DNA of 64,000 nt from DASUPK01 sp963831605 (GCA_963831605.1 CAWHQR010000008.1:1-64000), one strand, 5' to 3'. Numbered from the stretch's first letter, positions 36,541 through 46,117 are shown. The notes: generated by a model from the sequence alone, not told the origin. Numbers and translations: made by a program.

Positions 36541-36647
36541 AATTGACCGGATATCCCCTCGCGATAGCGAAGGCTCTTCGGCGCGAACGTAGCGCCGGTC
36601 TAGGCCCGGGGATCTTCGCCGACACCCAAACCCTAGTATCGGCACGC

Positions 36648-37136
36648 ATGCCAGACGAGCCCGTAGCCGAAGGTCCACGCAAGCTCGCCGAGGGGATCGA
36701 GGTTCGTCCCGCTCGCGAGGACGAGATCGACGACCTGATGCCGCTGATGCGGGCCTACTGCGAGTTCTACGAGTCCTCGCCGCCCGATGAGGGCGTAGTC
36801 GAGATGCTGCGAACGCTGATCACCGATCCGTCGCAGGGAGCGGTCTTCATCGCCCGCAAGGACGGCAAAGCGGTCGGCGTTGCCAATCTCGACTGGAAGT
36901 GGTCGAGCCTGAAGGGCGCTCGGCTCGGCTACCTCGAGGACCTCTACGTGCACCCCGACGCGCGGGGCGACGGGATCGCTGACGCGCTGATCGAGATCTG
37001 CGCGAACCGCTGCCGGGAGCTCGGCATGCCGGCGATGGAGTGGCTCACCGCGCCCGACAACCACCGGGCCCAGAAGGTCTACAACCGTACCCCCGCGGAG
37101 TCCGACACCTACCTCGAGTACGACCTCGAGCTGTGA
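36648..37136 (+). CDS. GNAT-family N-acetyltransferase
   Basis: The start is ATG 36648. GNAT motif A is LEDLYVHPDARGDGIADALIE (the acetyl-CoA loop being RGDGIA), and the C-terminal strand follows at APDNHRAQKVYNR. It transfers an acetyl group to an unknown amine. Its stop overlaps the GTG of the alpha/beta hydrolase. The frame is intact. Confidence 0.93.
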   Translation: MPDEPVAEGPRKLAEGIEVRPAREDEIDDLMPLMRAYCEFYESSPPDEGVVEMLRTLITDPSQGAVFIARKDGKAVGVANLDWKWSSLKGARLGYLEDLYVHPDARGDGIADALIEICANRCRELGMPAMEWLTAPDNHRAQKVYNRTPAESDTYLEYDLEL

Positions 37137-37951
37137 GCGCAACGCGCCGCTCGGACCGGCGCTCGGGGCCACTGAACTACGTGCGAGCGGGTGAGGGGCC
37201 GCCACTGCTGTTGCTCCACTCGCTGGGCGGCTCGTTGATCCAGTGGTCCCCGGTGATGGACCTGCTCGCCGCAGAGCACGAGGTGGTCGCCGTCGACATG
37301 CCGGGATTCGGCGAGTCGCCGGAGCTGCCGAGCGGGGTCGAGCCGCGCGCCGCGAACCTGGCGACTGCGTCCCTCGACTTCTTCGACTCGCTCGGTATCG
37401 AGGGTAAGCCGGCGGTCGCCGGGATCTCCCTCGGCGGCTGGACCGCGGTCGAGTGTGCCCGGCAGGGCGGCGCGAGCGCCGTGGTCGCCCTCTGCCCGGC
37501 GGGCTTCTGGAGGCGCTCCCTGGCATCCACGAACCCGAGAGTGAAGCGGGCGCGACGCGGCGGCCGTGCCATCAGGGGTCTGCTCCGGCCGATCATGTCG
37601 ACGGTGCGAGGCCGCCGCCGAGCCCTCGGGCGCGTCATCTATCACCCCGAGCGTCTCAGTCCGGGCGAGGCGGAGGCGATTGTCAGGGCCTACGTGACCG
37701 CGCCGGCCTACGACGAGGCGAGCACGCTGATGCGCGCGGGCCGGGTGGAGGATCTCAAGGGGATCAAGACCCCGATCACCCTCGCCTGGGCCGAGCACGA
37801 CACCCTGGTCCGCAACAGCCCGCTCCCGGACAAGGTCCTGCCGAAGCGCGTGCAACAGGTCGAGCTCCCCGGGTGCGGCCATGTCCCGACCTGGGACGAC
37901 CCCGAGCTGGTTTCACGAGTCATTCTCGCCGGGGCGCGGCGAAAGCAATAG
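37133..37951 (+). CDS. alpha/beta hydrolase
   Basis: GTG 37133 overlaps the previous stop. The catalytic triad is visible: Ser in GISLGG, Asp in AWAEHDTLV and His in PGCGHVPTWDD; LLLLHSLGG gives the oxyanion hole. Length 272 residues is typical. The substrate is unknown. It is followed 11 bp later by the VOC gene, so the three genes from 36648 form an operon. Confidence 0.93.
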   Translation: MSATRRSDRRSGPLNYVRAGEGPPLLLLHSLGGSLIQWSPVMDLLAAEHEVVAVDMPGFGESPELPSGVEPRAANLATASLDFFDSLGIEGKPAVAGISLGGWTAVECARQGGASAVVALCPAGFWRRSLASTNPRVKRARRGGRAIRGLLRPIMSTVRGRRRALGRVIYHPERLSPGEAEAIVRAYVTAPAYDEASTLMRAGRVEDLKGIKTPITLAWAEHDTLVRNSPLPDKVLPKRVQQVELPGCGHVPTWDDPELVSRVILAGARRKQ

Positions 37952-37962
37952 AAGGAGGACCG

Positions 37963-38766
37963 ATGAGTGAACGCACCGAGTACGCACCGGGGGAGTTCTG
38001 CTGGGTCGATCTGTCGACCACCGACGTCGCCGCGTCGAAGAGCTTCTATGGAGAACTGCTCGACGTGGGCGCCCAGGGCGCACCCGGAGATCCCGAGCAG
38101 ATCGGCGGCTACGGCTTCTTCATGAAGGACGGCAAGATGATCGCGGGCGTCGGGCCCGTCCAGTCCGACGAGGGTCATTCCGCGTGGGCGAGCTACATCA
38201 AGGTCGAGGATGCCGACGCCACCGCGGAGCAGGTCAAGGCGGCGGGTGGCAGCGTCTTCTTCGGGCCGGTGGACCTGCCGAACGATTCAGGCCGGGTCGC
38301 GATGCTGCGCGACCCGGAGGGCGCGTTCATCGGGATCATCCAGCAGCAGAACCACCCGGGCGCCCAGTTGGTCAACGAGCCCGGCACCTGGACCTGGAAC
38401 AGCCTGCTCACTCGGGACACGGATCAGGCTCAGGAGTTCTACGGCGGGGTCTTCGGCTGGTCGGCCACCCAGGCCGAGGGGGCGCCGGAATGGATGTGGA
38501 CCTGGCAGGTCGACGACCAGCGGTGGCCCGAGGGCCTCGGCCAGTTGATGCGCATGGGGACCGAGATGCCCTCGGATGCGCCCCCGCACTGGCAGGTCTA
38601 TTTCCTGGTGGATGACCTCGACGAGGCCGTCGGCCGCATCGGGTCCGCCGGGGGACGGGTGATCTTCGGGCCGATCGACATCCCGTCTGGCAGGCTCGCT
38701 GTCGCGTTCGATCCGCAGGAGGCGCTCGTCGGACTGATCGAGTCGCGCTACCCGGAGCCGCGATAG
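37963..38766 (+). CDS. two-domain VOC (glyoxalase-like) protein
   Basis: GAAGGAGG precedes ATG 37963. Two tandem VOC domains cover residues 10-125 and 135-265: GEFCWVDLSTTDVAASKSFY and TWTWNSLLTRDTDQAQEFYG open them, and FGPVDLPNDSGRVAMLRDPE and FGPIDIPSGRLAVAFDPQEA close them. Such proteins bind metals or drugs; the reaction is not known. The frame is intact. Confidence 0.92.
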   Translation: MSERTEYAPGEFCWVDLSTTDVAASKSFYGELLDVGAQGAPGDPEQIGGYGFFMKDGKMIAGVGPVQSDEGHSAWASYIKVEDADATAEQVKAAGGSVFFGPVDLPNDSGRVAMLRDPEGAFIGIIQQQNHPGAQLVNEPGTWTWNSLLTRDTDQAQEFYGGVFGWSATQAEGAPEWMWTWQVDDQRWPEGLGQLMRMGTEMPSDAPPHWQVYFLVDDLDEAVGRIGSAGGRVIFGPIDIPSGRLAVAFDPQEALVGLIESRYPEPR

Positions 38767-38781
38767 GCGCCAGACCGGCGG

Positions 38782-39230
38782 CTAGGCGGCGCGGCAGTCC
38801 GCGCACAGGCCGCTGACCACGACCTCCGCGCGGTCGGGCCGAAAGCCGGCGCGAGCCGCGCTGCGGCGTGCACCCTCGAGGTCAAGCGCTGTCTCCATGT
38901 CCTCGATCCGCCCGCAGTTGCTGCACACCATGTGATGGTGGGCGTCGGCCCGGGTGTCCCAGCGAATGGTGCCGCCTCCCCCGTTCACCCGCCGGACCAC
39001 ACCGAGTTGCTCGAACAGCTCGAGCGTCGCGTAGACGGTGGGGAGGGAGACGCCGGAAGCCTCTTGCCGGCCTCTGACAGCAGATCCTCGGCACTGACGT
39101 GGCGGTTCCGCTCGCGGAGGAGACGGTGCATGACGACCCGCTGGGAGGTCGCCCGCAGTCCGCGCTCGCGCAGCAGCTCGGCGAGCTCGGCGTCGTCGCG
39201 GGGCGGGGTGTGGGGGTGGACGTCAGTCAT
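38782..39230 (-). CDS. Fur-family metal regulator (one frameshift)
   Basis: Fur proteins repress metal or peroxide genes. LRERGLRATSQRVVMHRLL is the N-terminal helix region and GVSLPTVYATLELFEQLGVV the recognition wing, in different frames; the HHHMVCSNCGRIEDME region with CADCRA forms the zinc and metal sites. The break near 39060 is best explained by one missing base in a G-run. It is divergent from the VIT-like gene, a likely target. Confidence 0.9.
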
Positions 39231-39233
39231 GTC

Positions 39234-39266
39234 AGGTCAACCTAAGAGTGGATCCTACATCTTAGG
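39234..39266. promoter_or_regulatory. inverted repeat in the Fur/VIT divergent promoter
   Basis: CCTAAG (39241-39246) and CTTAGG (39261-39266) are inverted copies, and the left one extends to AGGTCAACCTAAG, which resembles half of an iron-regulator box (TTAGGTTAG type). The site lies four bases from the Fur start and 37 bp before the VIT-like start. A Fur or DtxR-type repressor is the likely user. Confidence 0.5.
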
Positions 39267-39302
39267 GCATCCTTATTTTAATTTCCTTGTATTATCTGCG
39301 AC

Positions 39303-39812
39303 ATGAGCGAACTGGTGGCGAGACTGGCGGGGAGGATGGGACCGGCGGACGAGGAGCGATTCATGCTCCAGCGCGTCCAGCCCGCACTGATCGGATTGAT
39401 CGACGGGACCGTTTCGACCCTGGCACCGATCTTCGCCACTGCGTTCCTCGCCGGCTCGCACGCGGCGCTCTTCGTCGGCCTCGCGGCGGCACTTGGCGCC
39501 GGCATCAGCATGGGCCTCTCCGAGGCGCTTTCCGACGACGGTTCCCTGACCGGCCGGGGCAGCTCCCTGTCCCGCGGGCTGATCACGGGCGGCGCGACCT
39601 TCCTCGGCGGCGCTTTCCACGCGCTGCCCTTCCTGATCAGCGACCTGCACACGGCGCTGCTCGTCGCCTCCTTCACCGTGGGCTGCGAGCTGATCGGCAT
39701 CGCCTGGGTCCGCAAGCGGTTCCTGAACGTCTCGCTCCGAAGCTCGCTGATCCAGGTCACGCTGGGCGGCGTGATCGTCGCGACCGCCGGTGTGCTCATC
39801 GGCCAGGCATAG
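39303..39812 (+). CDS. VIT-family-like metal transporter
   Basis: The intact 169-residue membrane protein has LQRVQPALIGLIDGTVSTLA (first helix, with the conserved Asp-Gly) and GLAAALGAGISMGLSEALSD, followed by three more helices. This is the VIT1/CCC1 pattern of Fe/Mn sequestration. With Fur next door and an iron-box-like repeat between them, control by iron or manganese is likely. Confidence 0.85.
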   Translation: MSELVARLAGRMGPADEERFMLQRVQPALIGLIDGTVSTLAPIFATAFLAGSHAALFVGLAAALGAGISMGLSEALSDDGSLTGRGSSLSRGLITGGATFLGGAFHALPFLISDLHTALLVASFTVGCELIGIAWVRKRFLNVSLRSSLIQVTLGGVIVATAGVLIGQA

Positions 39813-39833
39813 CTTGTAGAACCTGCGGCGGCG

Positions 39834-41378
39834 ATGCCGCGGGAGAACGACACTCACCGGGATGACCTGGCCGAGCTTCAGCGGAGGCGCGAGCTCACCG
39901 AGGACGCGGCCCGAGCCGAGGCCGTGGCCAAACGGCATGAGCGGGGAGGGCGGACCGCTCGCGAGAACGTCGCCGATCTGATCGACGAGGGCTCGTGGGT
40001 CGAGTACGGGCGCTACGGCACGGCCCAGCAGCGCCAGCGTCGCAGCAAGGAGGACCTGATCGCCAACACGCCCGCCGACGGCCTGGTCGCGGGGACCGCG
40101 ACGGTCGAGGGGAGTCCCACGGCCGTGCTCGCCTACGACTACACGGTCCTGGCCGGAACCCAGGGCACGGTCGGGCACTTCAAGAAGGACCGGATGTTCG
40201 AGCTGATCGAGCGGATGCGGCTGCCGGTCGTCTTCTTCGCCGAGGGCGGCGGCGGCCGGCCTGGGGACACCGATCACCCCGTCGTCAGCTCGCTGCAGGT
40301 CAGGGCGTTCGCGCTCTGGGCGAAGCTCTCCGGCCGCGTTCCGAGGATCTCGATCGTCGCCGGCAACTGCTTTGCCGGGAACGCGGTGATCGCCGGGTGC
40401 TCGGATCTGATCGTCGCCACCGAGAACTCTTCACTCGGGATGGCCGGGCCGGCGATGATCGCCGGTGGCGGACTCGGCGAGTTTCGGGCCGACGAGGTGG
40501 GCCCGGTCGACGTGCAGGCCCCCAACGGAGTCCTCGACCTCGTCGTCGAGGACGAGGAGGCGGCCGTCGCCGCGGCGAAGCAGCTGCTCGGCTACTTCCG
40601 CGGACCGGTCGAGGAATGGTCGGCCCCCGACCAGGGGACGCTGCGCGACGCCGTCCCCGAGAGCTCGCGCCGGGCCTATGACGTCATGCCGATCGTCCGC
40701 ACGATCGCCGACGAGGGCTCCGTCACGGCGCTGCGCGAGAGCTTCGCGCCGGAGATGGCCACGGCGCTGGCCCGGATCGAGGGGCGGCCTGTCGGGATCA
40801 TCGCCAACAACTGCAAGCACCAGGCCGGCGTCGTCACCGGCGAGGCCGCGGACAAGGCGTCCCACTTCATGCAGCTCTGCGATGCCTTCGGCCTGCCGGT
40901 CGTCTCGCTGATCGACACCCCCGGCTACATGGTCGGCCCGGAGGCCGAGCGGGAGGCGCTCGTCCGCCACTGCTGCCGGATGCTGATCGCCGGAGCCGCG
41001 CTGACCGTCCCCACAATCGCCGTCGTCCTGCGGCGCGGCTACGGCCTGGGGGCGCAGGCGATGGCGTTCGGGAGCCTGCACGAGCCGCTCCTGACCGCGG
41101 CGTGGCCCGACGCGACGCTCGGCCCGATGGGCCTGGAGGGCGCCGTGCGCCTCGCAATGCGCCGGGAGCTCGAGGCGATCGAGGACGAGGGCGAGCGCGA
41201 GCAGCGGGTCCGCGAGCTCACCGCCCAGATGTACGAGCACGCCCAGGCGCTCAACGCCGCACAGATCTTCGAGATCGATGACGTGATCGATCCTGCCGAC
41301 ACGCGCACGGTGATTGCCCGGACCCTCGCCGCGGCCGGCACCCCAGAGCCAAGCGGCCGCACGGTCGACTCCTGGTGA
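39834..41378 (+). CDS. acyl-CoA carboxylase carboxyltransferase subunit
   Basis: The intact 514-residue subunit has the two crotonase-like halves of biotin-dependent carboxylases: YDYTVLAGTQGTVGHFKKDR and GNCFAGNAVIAGCSDLIVAT in the first, LCDAFGLPVVSLIDTPGYMV and AVVLRRGYGLGAQAMAFGSL in the second. It transfers carboxyl from biotin to an acyl-CoA. No biotin carboxylase gene is within the window. The exact acyl-CoA cannot be told. Confidence 0.93.
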   Translation: MPRENDTHRDDLAELQRRRELTEDAARAEAVAKRHERGGRTARENVADLIDEGSWVEYGRYGTAQQRQRRSKEDLIANTPADGLVAGTATVEGSPTAVLAYDYTVLAGTQGTVGHFKKDRMFELIERMRLPVVFFAEGGGGRPGDTDHPVVSSLQVRAFALWAKLSGRVPRISIVAGNCFAGNAVIAGCSDLIVATENSSLGMAGPAMIAGGGLGEFRADEVGPVDVQAPNGVLDLVVEDEEAAVAAAKQLLGYFRGPVEEWSAPDQGTLRDAVPESSRRAYDVMPIVRTIADEGSVTALRESFAPEMATALARIEGRPVGIIANNCKHQAGVVTGEAADKASHFMQLCDAFGLPVVSLIDTPGYMVGPEAEREALVRHCCRMLIAGAALTVPTIAVVLRRGYGLGAQAMAFGSLHEPLLTAAWPDATLGPMGLEGAVRLAMRRELEAIEDEGEREQRVRELTAQMYEHAQALNAAQIFEIDDVIDPADTRTVIARTLAAAGTPEPSGRTVDSW

Positions 41379-41384
41379 GCCGAC

Positions 41385-42848
41385 CTACCAGCGGCTGGTG
41401 ACGACCTTCTTCCGCGTGTAGAAGTCGACGGCGTCGGAGCCGTTCGCGTGCAGGTCTCCGTCGATCGAGTCCTTCCAGCCGGAGAAGGGGAACCAGGCCA
41501 CCGGCGCGGGTACGCCGATGTTGACGCCGAGCATGCCCGCCTCGATGCCCCACCGGTAGGCGCGGGCGGCGGCCCCCGAGGTCGTGAAGATCGAGCCGGC
41601 GTTGCCGTAACGCGAGCCGTTGGCGAACTCGATCGCGGCGTCGAGGTCGGGAACCCCGACGAGAGCCAGGACGGGGCCGAAGATCTCCTCGCGCGCCAGC
41701 TCGGACTCGCGGTCGGCGACTTCGACGAGAGTCGGCCCGAGCATCGCGCCGGCGTCGCCGCCGCCGATCCGGCCGTCGAGCAGAACGTCCGAGCCATTCG
41801 CCTCTGCCGCAGCGACTGCCGCCTCGGCGCGCTCGCGCGCCTCGGGCGTGACCATCGGGCAGACGTCGGTGTCGGGGTCGGCCCCCGCCCCGGTGGTCAG
41901 CTCCTCCGCGGCGTGCCGCAGCGCCGCCCGCACCTCGGCCTGGCGGCTCTCGTCGCCGGCGATCACGCAGACGGATCCGGCCAGGCAGCGCTGGCCGGCG
42001 GCCCCGAAGGCCGAGGCCATGATCGCGGGAACGGAGGTGGTGAGGTCCGCGTCGGCCGCGACGATCATCGAGTTCTTGGCGCCGCCGAGCGCCTGGACGC
42101 GCTTGCCGGTCTCGGCGGAGCGGGTGGCGATCAGCCGGGCCGTGCTCGCCTGGCCGACGAAGGAGACGGCGTCGACGCCCTCGTGATCGAGGATCGACTC
42201 GACCGCGTCACGGCCGCCGTGCACGAGATTGACGACACCCGCGGGGAAGATCTCCTCCTCGGCGATCAGCTCGCAGATCCGCTGAGCCGGGCGCGGGTCG
42301 CGCTCCGAGGGCTTGAGGATGAAGGCGTTCCCGCACGCGACGGCATACGGAAGGAACCAGAGCGGGATCATCGCCGGGAAGTTGAAGGGCGTGATCGCGG
42401 CGACGACGCCGACGGGCTGGCGGACCAGCTCCACGTCGACGCCGGAGGCCACGCCCTCGAGGGTTTCGCCCTTGAGGAGGTGAGGGATGGCGGCCGCCGA
42501 CTCGACCGATTCGATTCCGCGGCCGACCTCGCCGCTGGCGTCGGGCAGGGTCTTGCCCATGTCCGCGGTGACCAGGGCGGCGAGCTCGTCGCGGTTGCGG
42601 ACCAGGGCGTCGCGCAGCGCCAGCACATGGCGGGCCCGTTCCTGAGGGGGAACCTCGCGCCAGGCGGGCTGTGCCCGCCGCGCCGCGGCCACGGCCGCGT
42701 CGACGTCGGCGGCACCCGAGAGCGGGACCCGGGCGGCGAGCTCGCCGGTCGCCGGATCGCGATCCTCGAGCGTCGAGTCCGCAGTCGCGTCGGCGAACGA
42801 GCCGCCGATGAAGTTCTGGAGCGTCCGTGCCTCGGCCGCAGTGGCCAT
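41385..42848 (-). CDS. mmsA: methylmalonate-semialdehyde dehydrogenase (CoA-acylating)
   Basis: MmsA converts methylmalonate or malonate semialdehyde with CoA to propionyl- or acetyl-CoA in valine and inositol breakdown. The 487-residue protein is intact: KTLPDASGEVGRGIESVESA, ITPFNFPAMIPLWFLPYAVA, LGGAKNSMIVAADAD and AFGAAGQRCLAGS with the catalytic Cys. It lies beside the carboxylase subunit, convergent with it. Confidence 0.92.
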   Translation of the reverse strand: MATAAEARTLQNFIGGSFADATADSTLEDRDPATGELAARVPLSGAADVDAAVAAARRAQPAWREVPPQERARHVLALRDALVRNRDELAALVTADMGKTLPDASGEVGRGIESVESAAAIPHLLKGETLEGVASGVDVELVRQPVGVVAAITPFNFPAMIPLWFLPYAVACGNAFILKPSERDPRPAQRICELIAEEEIFPAGVVNLVHGGRDAVESILDHEGVDAVSFVGQASTARLIATRSAETGKRVQALGGAKNSMIVAADADLTTSVPAIMASAFGAAGQRCLAGSVCVIAGDESRQAEVRAALRHAAEELTTGAGADPDTDVCPMVTPEARERAEAAVAAAEANGSDVLLDGRIGGGDAGAMLGPTLVEVADRESELAREEIFGPVLALVGVPDLDAAIEFANGSRYGNAGSIFTTSGAAARAYRWGIEAGMLGVNIGVPAPVAWFPFSGWKDSIDGDLHANGSDAVDFYTRKKVVTSRW

Positions 42849-42857
42849 GGCCTGAGA

Positions 42858-43520
42858 CTAGCGCCGCCGGGACCGGCGTCGCGCTCGGTGCTTCAGGAAT
42901 TGGCCGGGCTCGGCCTCCTCTTCGAGCACCTGCTCGATCGTCCGGCCGCTCAGCACCGATTCGGGCTGGGATGAGGTGGGGCGCCGGCGGGCGTCGGCGC
43001 CCTCGTCGCGCTTCTTGATCAGGAGCCACTTCTCGCGGTCCGAGGGCGGCCCCGTGCGGACGAGGGCGTAGGCGCCCTTGATCTTCTCGCCCAGCAGGAA
43101 GATCTTGACGTCGCCCTTCTCGATCGCCTCGTCCAGCTCCATCGGCTCGCCCCGCCTGGTCTCGGAGATGTTCTCGAAGACGCCTCGGTCCCAGACGATC
43201 ATCGGGCCCGCGCCATAGGACCCCTCCTCGATCACGCCCTCCCACTCGAGGTACTGGAGCGGGTGGTCTTCGGTCCTCATGGCCAGCCGTTTGTCCCTGG
43301 GGTCGAGCGAGGGGCCCTTGGGGACGGCCCACGACGCCAGCACTCCGTCCACCTCGAGCCGCAGGTCGTAGTGCTCCGAGGTGGCCGAGTGCTTCTGGAA
43401 GGCGAAGCGCGGATGCTTTCTGCGCGCCTTGCCCTTTCGCTTCCCAGCGGTCTTGCCGCTCGGCTCCCTGGTCTTCGAGAAGTCGCGCTTGCTCTCGTAT
43501 TCCTTCAGCGAGCGCGGCAC
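42858..43520 (-). CDS. LigD-type 3'-phosphoesterase domain protein
   Basis: The 220-residue protein is the phosphoesterase domain of LigD as a separate gene: FQKHSATSEHYDLRLEVDGV and WAVPKGPSLDPRDKRLAMRT, then EGSYGAGPMIVWDRG. The His and Asp residues in HSATSEHYDLRL are catalytic in the family. It trims 3' ends for end joining. Ligase and polymerase domains are encoded at 59497 and 62230. Its tail is very basic. Confidence 0.92.
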   Translation of the reverse strand: MPRSLKEYESKRDFSKTREPSGKTAGKRKGKARRKHPRFAFQKHSATSEHYDLRLEVDGVLASWAVPKGPSLDPRDKRLAMRTEDHPLQYLEWEGVIEEGSYGAGPMIVWDRGVFENISETRRGEPMELDEAIEKGDVKIFLLGEKIKGAYALVRTGPPSDREKWLLIKKRDEGADARRRPTSSQPESVLSGRTIEQVLEEEAEPGQFLKHRARRRSRRR

Positions 43521-44836
43521 TAGACGGCCACCTCCAGCTCGGAGATCGCGTCACCGAGGCCGCCGCGCAGCGTGTCGAGAGTCGAGATCGCGTCGGGGTC
43601 GGAGCAGAGCCCGAAGGCGAGCTCGCCGGCGAACGAGACGACCGAGATCCGCAGGGCGTGGCGATCGGCGGGCTCGGCGAAGGAGGCGAGCTGCTCGACG
43701 GCGTGGCCGAGGATCACCGCGCTCTCCCGGGGCCCCGGGACGTTGGAGACCGAGAGCGCGAACTCGCGGGGGCCGGCAGTGAGGCGGGTCACTCCCTTAT
43801 AGAGAGGGCGGAACCGGCTGAGCGCGTGGAAGAAGGCATAGAGCGCATCCGCATCGTGGTCGAGCTTCCTCTCGCTCGTCTCCACATTGATCAGACGGAG
43901 GCGCTCCTGCGGATCGGGCTCGGCGATCGGGAGGTCCACGTTCATGAACGAGTCCCGGTTGCCCAGCTCGCCCTTCTCCTCCTCCTGGGCGTGCAGGCAC
44001 ACCGGGCACTGGACGCGCAGGTCGCTGGCGATCCCGCCGGCCTGCGGCAACCAGCGGCGCAGGGCGCCTGCCACGACGGCGAGGACCACGTCGTTCACGG
44101 TGGCGCCCTGGCTGTGGCCGATCCGCTTCAGCCGCTCGAGCGGAAAGGTGGTCCAGGCCACCTCGCGCGCGGGGCCGATGTGCTGGTCGAGCGTGGTGTC
44201 GCGGCCCGGGCGCAGCTCGCGCCACAGTGCCGAGGGAAGCCGCACCAGGATCCGCTCCTCGGAGGCTCCCGCGGCGGCGCCGGGGGATGGATTGGGCTTC
44301 GCAGGCTTCGGGGTGGCCGGCGGTGGCGTGCGGATTCGGCGTCTGGGTGTCCCGGTCCCAGAGCAATCCCGCGACCAGCTTGATCGCGCTCACCCCGTCG
44401 GCCATCGCGTGGTGGATCCGAGCGACGATCGCCGCTCGATTGCCGGTCAGCGGCAGGACGTCGAAGCGCCAGAGGGGGCGGGTGTGGTCGAGCCGCTCGG
44501 AGAGCAGCTCACCAACCGCAGCGCGAATCTCCTCGTCGGAGAGGGGGTCGGCGTGATCGGGTTCGGCGACGTGCCACTCCATGTCGATTCCGTCGGCTTC
44601 GATCCAGGCGGGTCTCCCCAGTCGAAGGCGCGGCTCGACGACCCTCTGGCCGAGCCGGGGAAACCCGTTCATTCGCTCCGGACCCGCTCGCGCAGCCTCG
44701 GGACGGAGATGGGCTCTCCCTCCGAATCGGGAGCCAGGATCAGCACCTTGCCGGTGTGTCCCTTGATCACCTGCGACTCGAGGCGCAGGATCTGCGCATC
44801 GTCGACGCTCAGTCGCTCCCTCACGGCAGTGCTCAC
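43520..44836 (-). CDS. WS/DGAT-type acyltransferase (frameshifted)
   Basis: These enzymes make wax esters or triacylglycerol. The catalytic motif HHAMADG is in IARIHHAMADGVSAIKLVAG; the N-terminal LSVDDAQILRLESQVIKGHT, and SNVPGPRESAVILG plus a C-terminal domain complete the family pattern. The start is GTG 44836. The pieces lie in three frames, with breaks near 44670 and 44275; net length is divisible by three. Storage lipid synthesis is the likely role. Confidence 0.88.
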
Positions 44837-44932
44837 CGGGTGATCTTCGCGCCTCGGGAGGCGTCTGTCACGCCTCGTTTCCCAGGCTGCTCGCCGGGTA
44901 ACAGATGGACAACGACAAAGGAGACGATCGGA

Positions 44933-45121
44933 ATGGGTGAGAACATCGATGAGGCGAAGGGCCGCACGAAGGAAGCGGCCGGCGACCTCACTGACGACGA
45001 CAAGCTGAAGCGCGAAGGAAAGATCGACCGGACGGTTTCGGGTGTCAAGGACAAGGTCGATGACGCTGCCGACAAGGTGAAGGACAAGCTCGGAGGCAGC
45101 GACCACGATCCTCGCGACTGA
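44933..45121 (+). CDS. CsbD-family stress protein
   Basis: The 62-residue protein (MGENIDEAKGRTKEAAGDLT, then KVDDAADKVKDKLG) is highly charged and helical, as in CsbD-like proteins linked to general stress. A ribosome site (AAAGGAG) precedes it. It is followed by a strong terminator at 45159. Confidence 0.92.
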   Translation: MGENIDEAKGRTKEAAGDLTDDDKLKREGKIDRTVSGVKDKVDDAADKVKDKLGGSDHDPRD

Positions 45122-45158
45122 CCGTCCGCCTGTAGAAAAGCTGAAGCAGGGACTCAGA

Positions 45159-45180
45159 GGCCGGAGCGGATGCTCCGGCC
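45159..45180 (+). terminator. terminator after the CsbD gene
   Basis: GGCCGGAGC pairs with GCTCCGGCC around GGAT and is followed by TCTTTGT. A rho-independent terminator for the plus strand. Confidence 0.85.
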
Positions 45181-45325
45181 TCTTTGTGTTGCCACTCTCA
45201 TTGGAAAAGGGGGAGAACTACGGACTCCAACCCGGAGTTCCTCCCGATGCCCGCCGGCCGCGCGCCGGGCAGACTGCCACTCACTTGGGGGAGTAGGAAA
45301 CCACCACCCGCCCGCCGCCGTTTCA

Positions 45326-46117
45326 CTAACGGGCCGCCCTAGGGGGGCGGCCCGTTTTCTTTGTCCAGGCCTTCTCGCCGACCAGGGCCTTGGCCATCAC
45401 GCTGGGCGCGGGCGCCTCGCCATGCAGGACCAATAGGCGCACTGCCACGATCGCGACCACGAGCCCCTCGAACGGCTGGAAGATCGCCTCGCCGATCAGA
45501 TTGACCACCGTCAGGACGACCGCGCCACTGAACGGGGTCGCGATCGCCTGAACGGCGAGCTCGGTGGCGATGATCGTGCCCACGACGATCACGAACACCT
45601 TGCGGGCCCTCCCGCGGACCAGCTCGATGCTTCTGCGCATCGAGCTCCGGACGCCTCGGTGCTCGAGCTTCATGACCGGAGCGGAAGCTGCGACATAGGT
45701 GAGGAAGACCAGGCCCGGGACGATCAGCAGGACGAAGCCGATCGCGGCGCCGAGAGTCACGGCGAGATCGAGCAGGATGAGGCGGCCGATCGGGAGCGAG
45801 CGGATGAGCGTGCCGGTGGGTGGCAGCGGCTGGCCTGCACGCCAGTTCACCACGGCCGCCGCCGTCAGGCCCGCGTAGATCGCCTGGCCCATCAGATTGA
45901 CCGCGGCGGTGAGCAGTGCCACGCCGATGGTCGCCACACTGATGAGGTTCCTGATGTGCTCCACGTGGAACCCCTCGAGGACGCCGTCGGCGATCGCCTG
46001 AGGCAGCAGGATGATCACGGCGGCGGGAATAAGGAAGCGCCAGTGGTCCTTGTACACGCGCAACATCACGGACAGGACGCTTCGCAGGCCGAGGCCGTCT
46101 CCAGGGTCAGGGGTCAT
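45326..46117 (-). CDS. multi-pass membrane protein of unknown function
   Basis: The 263-residue protein has six predicted membrane helices (FLIPAAVIILLPQAIADGV, LISVATIGVALLTAAVNLM, LLDLAVTLGAAIGFVLLIVP and others) and a conserved-looking VPGLVFLTYVAASAPVMKLE loop, similar to glycerophosphodiester-phosphodiesterase-type membrane domains. The frame is intact. Its last codons are read from the terminator stem at 45329, which gives the Arg-rich end. Confidence 0.8.
   Translation of the reverse strand: MTPDPGDGLGLRSVLSVMLRVYKDHWRFLIPAAVIILLPQAIADGVLEGFHVEHIRNLISVATIGVALLTAAVNLMGQAIYAGLTAAAVVNWRAGQPLPPTGTLIRSLPIGRLILLDLAVTLGAAIGFVLLIVPGLVFLTYVAASAPVMKLEHRGVRSSMRRSIELVRGRARKVFVIVVGTIIATELAVQAIATPFSGAVVLTVVNLIGEAIFQPFEGLVVAIVAVRLLVLHGEAPAPSVMAKALVGEKAWTKKTGRPPRAAR
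45329..45355. terminator. strong hairpin at the end of the membrane gene
   Basis: ACGGGCCGCCC (45329-45339) pairs with GGGCGGCCCGT (45345-45355), eleven pairs, with TTTTCTTT just after on the plus strand. The region 45181-45328 otherwise holds no gene that I can support. Confidence 0.85.

Noticed and set aside
41448..42974. A 508-codon plus-strand frame
   Set aside because: It lies opposite mmsA, which is fully conserved; the composition is typical of an antisense shadow.
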